Origin: Turicimonas muris
GTDB taxonomy: Bacteria; Pseudomonadota; Gammaproteobacteria; Burkholderiales; Burkholderiaceae_F
Length of the DNA: 64,000 bases
Direction: 5' to 3'
Assembly: GCF_002221595.1 (NCBI RefSeq)
Contig: NZ_NHMP01000011.1
Span: forward strand, 1 to 64,000
The notes under the pieces are model-generated. The model had not been told where the DNA came from. It worked only from the letters and a program-made list of their open reading frames with translations, and did no database searches. Of this stretch, positions 59,875-64,000 are shown piece after piece. The translations under genes and the position numbers were made by a program. Within the stretch, counting starts at the first letter, position 1. Each line of letters begins with the position of its first letter.

Positions 59875-60628
59875 CATTAAACGAGCATTTGCGGCACCGA
59901 CAGTTTTAGTTCCTTTCGTGACATGCGGTGATCCGGATTTAGAGACAACAAAAGAAGTCGTTAAAGCATTAGCCAAGAACGGTGCAGGCATCGTTGAGTT
60001 GGGAATTCCGTTTTCTGATCCGACAGGAGAGGGTCCTTTGGGTCAAGAGGCTAACGTTCGTGCTTTAGCAAACGGGACAACAACTAACAAGATTTTTGAA
60101 ATGGTTAGTGAGCTCAGGAAAGAAGTTCGTATCCCGATGGTTTTCAAAACTTATGCCAATGTGGTTTTCGGTTACGGGACTGAGGCATTTTTGAAAAAGT
60201 GTCAGGAAATCGGCATTGACGGCTTGGCTTTATTGGATGTCCCTTATGAAGAAAGAGAAGAGTTCTCACAACTCTGCCACCAGTACGGAATTGATTTTAT
60301 TTTCACAGTGGCACCGACATCCGGCAAGAGAATCAGCTTTATTGCAAAGGAAGCGGAAGGTTATCTGTACTGTATCGGCGCTCTAGGGCCGGTCTCCTCG
60401 GATGCACTCAAAGCCAACGTGACAAAGATGGTTCAGTTGGCAAAAGAAGCTAACCCAAACTTGCCGTGCATAGTGGGGTTGGGTGAGGTCACAGCAGAAC
60501 TTATCAATGAGCTCAAAGGACTCTGTGATGGATTTGCCATAGCAGAAGATATTGTCCGAATTACCGCTAGGGATGGTAAGAATGCTCCTCAGGCCGCGGC
60601 GGAATATATGAGAGGCTTAAAAGCTTAA
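59867..60628 (+). CDS. trpA: Tryptophan synthase alpha chain, divergent
   Basis: 253 residues from ATG 59867 (AAAGGAG upstream, inside the end of trpB); a longer in-frame reading is an artefact. The general base Glu is kept in [10 protein letters not shown]. The second catalytic acid, Asp in canonical PLADGP, is Glu here (PTGEGP). The C-terminal phosphate site GxGIS...GSAIV is altered to GLGEVT...AEDIVRI. It cleaves indole-3-glycerol phosphate to indole for TrpB. The Glu variant occurs in Firmicutes TrpA, by recollection, so it is probably active rather than dead. Confidence 0.93.
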   Translation: MSSIKRAFAAPTVLVPFVTCGDPDLETTKEVVKALAKNGAGIVELGIPFSDPTGEGPLGQEANVRALANGTTTNKIFEMVSELRKEVRIPMVFKTYANVVFGYGTEAFLKKCQEIGIDGLALLDVPYEEREEFSQLCHQYGIDFIFTVAPTSGKRISFIAKEAEGYLYCIGALGPVSSDALKANVTKMVQLAKEANPNLPCIVGLGEVTAELINELKGLCDGFAIAEDIVRITARDGKNAPQAAAEYMRGLKA

Positions 60629-60664
60629 TCTCAATAATCCCAAAGAGAAATTAATTTCAAAGGA

Positions 60665-60704
60665 AAACGTCTTTCCGAATTGGCTGCCGGAAGGACGTTT
60701 TTAT
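60665..60704. terminator. Bidirectional terminator between trpA and the DASS transporter
   Basis: 13-bp stem (60665-60677 with 60688-60700, one G-U) followed by TTTTTAT; the minus side continues TTTTCCTTT. Confidence 0.85.
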
Positions 60705-60721
60705 CTGGATTGAGTGTTCAA

Positions 60722-62224
60722 CTAGACTAAGCCTAGCCACTTCCAATACGTTTGTGCCAAGACCAATAACAGGCCGTAAGCAACTAATGTAAACATCAAA
60801 CCGAACTTCGCAAACTGAGACACTTCAAAAGTTCCCGTGGAATAGGCAATCATGTTTTGCGGAGCGTTAACCGGAAGGATGTAGCCGAAGCTAATTACAA
60901 ACTGAAGAATCATCGTCAAACCAATGATATTAACGCCCGGTGTTTTAAGTGCTCCGAGAACCGCAATAATAATTGGAATGATGGCGGCGGCAAGACCTGT
61001 CGCTGAGGCAAATCCTAAGTGAATAACGATTAAGAATATTGCCATTACGGCAAGAATCATGAAAGTTGTGGAGTTTTCAAGGCCGAAACTTAACACAATC
61101 ATATCGGCAAGCCACTGAGCCGCTTTAGTGGAAAGAAGGGCAGATCCGAGAGAGATTCCAACGCCGAATAGAAGTAACGTTCCCCAATTAATTTTGTTGA
61201 CTGTCTGCTGCCAATTCATGACGCCGATTCCAGGGCACATAAGAATAGCGATAGCACAGACGGTAGTGGTCGTAGTGTCTATCTGATGAAGTGTTTTTTC
61301 AGAAACCCAGAAAGAGAGCAGAATGATAGAAACAATGAGAAGCTTCCATTCATTCCTACTCATCGGACCGAGTTCTCGAAGTCTCTCTCCGATGATTTCA
61401 GAAGAGCTCTCAAGTTTTGTTGATTCAACATTGAAACACTTGCAAACTAGAAAGAACAAGCAAACGGACAACAGTGCGGCAAACGGTGCGGCTGCAATGA
61501 ACCAGTTCATCCAAGTAATGTCAGTGCCTGTTATCTCTCGGATGAAATTGACGGCAACCATGTTTTGAGCAGCTGCAGTTTTGATGCCGATATTCCAAAC
61601 GGAGTCCACTTGAGCAACGGTAATCATGAGTGCTGCGGCAAAGGCTGATTTCATCGGCAGATTTAAAGCCTGAATTACACCGATAACGATGGGGACTAAA
61701 CAGGCCACGCGCGCGGTTGTGGATGGAACGAAAAAGGAAAGAATAAGTCCGCAGAGAATCACTCCGAGAACGATCCGTTTTGGTTCAGCACCAACCTTGT
61801 GCAGTACGAATAAAGCAATTCTTTTGTCTAGTCCCGTAATCGTCATGGCAGCGGCCAGAAAAAGAGCAGCACCAACCAGGCAGAATGCGGGTGATGAAAA
61901 GCCGACGAGAGCCATTTTCATTCCGGCCGTTGTCCCTATAATCTGATCCGGGTTGGTGCCTGGAGAAAAACCGATAAAGAGCGCTGTTAAGGTCATGATG
62001 AGACCTGCAGAAACAGGATAGGAGACTGCGGAAGTCGACCAAAGAATGACGGCAAAAATCATAATTCCGATCATGCATTGGCCTGCAACAGAAAGTCCCG
62101 GCTGTTCAGGGAGGAGACAAATAACGGCTAAGGCAATAAAGGCGCTGATAAAGCCGAATTTCTTCCATTTTCCCCATTCAAGAACATTAGGGTTCCTAAG
62201 TCCGGTCTTAAGTGTTGCTTCCAT
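60722..62224 (-). CDS. DASS/SLC13-family sodium:dicarboxylate (anion) transporter
   Basis: 500 residues from ATG 62224 (AGGAAAG upstream). Eleven or so transmembrane helices. SFFVPSTTARVACLVPIVIGV near 170 and YILPVNAPQNMIAYSTGTFEVSQFAKFGL near 455 are the paired SNT-like substrate/Na+ motifs (here PSTTAR and PVNAPQNM). Likely cargo is a C4-dicarboxylate, tartrate or sulfonate-like anion; this could feed an anaerobic acceptor or carbon source. Confidence 0.88.
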   Translation of the reverse strand: MEATLKTGLRNPNVLEWGKWKKFGFISAFIALAVICLLPEQPGLSVAGQCMIGIMIFAVILWSTSAVSYPVSAGLIMTLTALFIGFSPGTNPDQIIGTTAGMKMALVGFSSPAFCLVGAALFLAAAMTITGLDKRIALFVLHKVGAEPKRIVLGVILCGLILSFFVPSTTARVACLVPIVIGVIQALNLPMKSAFAAALMITVAQVDSVWNIGIKTAAAQNMVAVNFIREITGTDITWMNWFIAAAPFAALLSVCLFFLVCKCFNVESTKLESSSEIIGERLRELGPMSRNEWKLLIVSIILLSFWVSEKTLHQIDTTTTTVCAIAILMCPGIGVMNWQQTVNKINWGTLLLFGVGISLGSALLSTKAAQWLADMIVLSFGLENSTTFMILAVMAIFLIVIHLGFASATGLAAAIIPIIIAVLGALKTPGVNIIGLTMILQFVISFGYILPVNAPQNMIAYSTGTFEVSQFAKFGLMFTLVAYGLLLVLAQTYWKWLGLV

Positions 62225-62404
62225 TTTTCTTTCCTTTTCTTTTGTTTTAAGGCATAAGCACCTCAATTAAAGACAAGCAAAAAATATGCCAGCATCGCCC
62301 ATTTCGGTACCTTGAGCAAAAAAATAAGCCGAGAAAATGCTGACAAAGAAAAAGGAAAGGCAGGACAGCTAACGGTCCAAAGGAGAGGATGTGACGGTTA
62401 TCGA

Positions 62405-62450
62405 GGAAAAGAAAAACTCGGTAAAGAAAATCTAGACCTTTACCGAGTTT
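62405..62450 (-). terminator. Terminator of the HTH-domain gene
   Basis: Perfect 13-bp stem (62414-62426 with 62438-62450) followed on the minus strand by TTTTCTTTTCC. It lies 43 bases past the stop codon. Confidence 0.85.
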
Positions 62451-62492
62451 GTAGGCTGTTGCTCATGCTTTCAAAGCATAATCTTTACGGCC

Positions 62493-63896
62493 TTAATAAC
62501 GATGCGGACGATTGTTTCTTCTCAAAGAGTTTGCGTATCTAATCCAGGCTTGAGAGAGGGATTCGCCGTCATTCCACGTGAAAGTGCGGACACCGGCCCA
62601 CAATTTAGGATTCCACATCGGTTCATCCGGAATACGAATAAAAGCATTGAGCCCCGGATATTCTTTCGGATTCAATTCCATCATGACTTTTTTGCAGTCT
62701 CTGACGAAATCACCGTAGAAGTCGTCAACAAAGCGATCAAACTTGGAGAAGTCGATAGTGATTTCTCTGGAACCGGTTGGTGTTCTTTCTACGGAGAGAA
62801 TAGGGGTACCTTCACTGTTCTTGTCTAGTCTGATATCAAGACCTTCGTAAGTTTCGTATACGGCTTTAGCGTAATCCGGAGTAGTTTGGAAGAATTCTTC
62901 GGCAGCCGGATGCAGTCTCATTTTTCTCAACCAAGGTTTGTTGGGAACGTTCGGGCCTTGCATCGTGGCTACTCTTGGATTTTCAAGCACTTCGTCAGGA
63001 ACATTCAAACCCTTTTGATGGACCATTTCGGCAAAGGCGCGAGTGTCGGCTTTTTCCTGCATGATGCTTAAAATCTGCCAGACTTGTTCTAAGTCTTCTG
63101 CGGGAATAGAGAACTCGTCAACGTAACCGTGTTCTTCGTTTTCTTCACGGTAGTTGGGACGTTGATCTAAAGCATGAGCAACTCTCCAAGAACGGCCTTC
63201 GGAAGCCTTGGGAACCGGTCTCTTCGGTTTTGGAGGTTCTTCAGGGACAGACGGCTCTTCAACAAACTCACTTACCGTCATTGTCGGCTGAATAAATTCC
63301 TGGTTCGATTTAGGCTGATTCTTTTCGTTGCGGTTAGGACGCTGATTTCGGAACGGCTTGCCTTGTCTGCGTAAGCCGAAACCTTTTTCATTTTGCTGAG
63401 TTCTTGGATTAACATCCTCAGCTGCCGGTGCTTCGGATACTTCCTGGTTTTCTGATATAGGTTGGACTTCTGCAGCAGCGCTCTCAACCGGAACAGTCGG
63501 GACAACCGGTTCTACGGCTGGTTCCTGAGGCTGTACAAATTCTGGGACACGGGCTTCTTGAACTTTAGTTTCAACCTGTTCGAAAACCGGAGCTGTCGGA
63601 ACTGATTCTTGGGCTACGGGATTTTCGGGTTGTACTTCCAAGGATTCATTTGTGTCCGGTGCGGTTTTCTTTTTAGCTAATTTTATAACCGGGCGTTTTG
63701 GGGCGCCGGCTGCCGCATAACTTGGGTCTTCGGCAACCATTTTTTCGTAATCTTTAATCCATTTTGAAAGAGTTTCCGGCTTAATTTCAAGCTCTGCTGA
63801 AACGTTAGTTGCCGGCTCTTTTAAGAGCAAAACTCTTTGGACTGCCTGTTTTTTAAATTCTGGCGAAAATGAACGACGAGTGCGTTTTGTTTCCAT
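62493..63896 (-). CDS. Transposase-type HTH domain fused to disordered linker and unknown C-terminal domain
   Basis: 467 residues from ATG 63896 (a GTG at 63938 is the alternative; neither has a strong ribosome binding site). Residues 1-60 match the helix-turn-helix of IS3-family OrfA transposases (RRSFSPEFKKQAVQRVLLL ... ETLSKWIKDYE). Residues 65-235 are Pro/Glu/Val/Gln-rich and disordered, with a basic patch (RRQGKPFRNQRPNRN). Residues 240-467 form a folded-looking domain, not recognised (DEFSIPAEDLEQVWQILSIM; VDDFYGDFVRDCKKVMMELNP). There is no integrase core and no OrfB nearby, so it is probably a domesticated DNA-binding protein. A small AGGGC/GCCCT hairpin (63908-63922) precedes the start. 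Confidence 0.7.
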   Translation of the reverse strand: METKRTRRSFSPEFKKQAVQRVLLLKEPATNVSAELEIKPETLSKWIKDYEKMVAEDPSYAAAGAPKRPVIKLAKKKTAPDTNESLEVQPENPVAQESVPTAPVFEQVETKVQEARVPEFVQPQEPAVEPVVPTVPVESAAAEVQPISENQEVSEAPAAEDVNPRTQQNEKGFGLRRQGKPFRNQRPNRNEKNQPKSNQEFIQPTMTVSEFVEEPSVPEEPPKPKRPVPKASEGRSWRVAHALDQRPNYREENEEHGYVDEFSIPAEDLEQVWQILSIMQEKADTRAFAEMVHQKGLNVPDEVLENPRVATMQGPNVPNKPWLRKMRLHPAAEEFFQTTPDYAKAVYETYEGLDIRLDKNSEGTPILSVERTPTGSREITIDFSKFDRFVDDFYGDFVRDCKKVMMELNPKEYPGLNAFIRIPDEPMWNPKLWAGVRTFTWNDGESLSQAWIRYANSLRRNNRPHRY

Positions 63897-64000
63897 ATGA
63901 ACATTAGGGCAGAACGCCCTGCAATTATTAAATATCACTAAAAATCAGATCTTTTGGAAGTCTGACGTCTTTTTAAAAATTTGAGAATCTAAGAGAAAGC

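Noticed and set aside
1-64000. CRISPR arrays, prophage or integrative-element signature
   Set aside because: No direct-repeat/spacer pattern, integrase, or phage structural genes were seen; the only mobile elements found are two insertion sequences.

Overview
The window looks like chromosomal DNA of a gut-type betaproteobacterium, most likely family Sutterellaceae (Parasutterella/Turicimonas/Sutterella-like). The reasons are the proteobacterial gene set (hda, priB inside rpsF-priB-rpsR-rplI, pcnB-folK-panB-panC, alaC-hom-thrC), Gram-negative porin and Tat-dependent molybdoenzymes, AT-rich intergenic DNA, and many anaerobic respiratory genes. The assignment comes from gene content and order only; no 16S gene is present.

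Layout. 0.2-3.0 kb: an amino-acid/sodium symporter and purM. 3.0-14.8 kb: an accessory respiratory locus. It has a LysR regulator divergent from a porin, a three-subunit molybdopterin reductase with its TorD-type chaperone, and a Nap-like iron-sulfur module in which a NapH-type membrane protein is fused to a GltD-type FAD/NAD(P)H oxidoreductase. 14.8-20.7 kb: a DsbC-like protein with a broken CxxC, then the hda-HAD-pcnB-folK-panB-panC operon. 20.8-26.0 kb: a Crp-like regulator divergent from an exported flavoprotein reductase, and a polar amino-acid ABC transporter. 26.1-32.6 kb: moeB-moaD (molybdenum cofactor supply), a FUSC-type membrane protein, ppk, an NlpC/P60 hydrolase and tRNA-Leu(CAG). 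32.8-37.6 kb: rnr-rlmB and rpsF-priB-rpsR-rplI. 37.6-46.6 kb: a second accessory block with an IS1634-like element, trkH-trkA, a DmsAB-like enzyme pair without membrane anchor, and an AraC regulator. 47-52.4 kb: dnaB, a DUF456 protein, an IS200/IS605 element with divergent tnpA and tnpB, and a PIN-PhoH ATPase. 52.6-56.8 kb: alaC-hom-thrC. 57-60.7 kb: a WYL regulator, then a complete tryptophan-type T-box riboswitch, a small Cys-rich ORF and trpB-trpA. 60.7-64 kb: a DASS/SLC13 transporter and a protein with an IS3-type transposase helix-turn-helix fused to a long disordered linker.

How they fit together. The metabolic theme is anaerobic respiration on small organic acceptors: two Tat-exported molybdoenzymes, one exported flavoprotein reductase, dedicated porin and electron-transfer proteins, and molybdopterin synthesis genes. 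Both molybdoenzyme blocks interrupt gene neighbourhoods that are normally continuous in Burkholderiales (purM to hda, rplI to dnaB). The most surprising item is the T-box: specifier UGG, UGGC antiterminator bulge and a competing terminator ahead of trpBA. T-boxes are characteristic of Firmicutes, and TrpB/TrpA here also look Firmicutes-like, so leader and genes were probably acquired together. A second cross-cutting feature is the set of Ala/Lys/Pro-rich tails on unrelated housekeeping enzymes (PPK, RNase R, PcnB, PhoH, AlaC, bS6).
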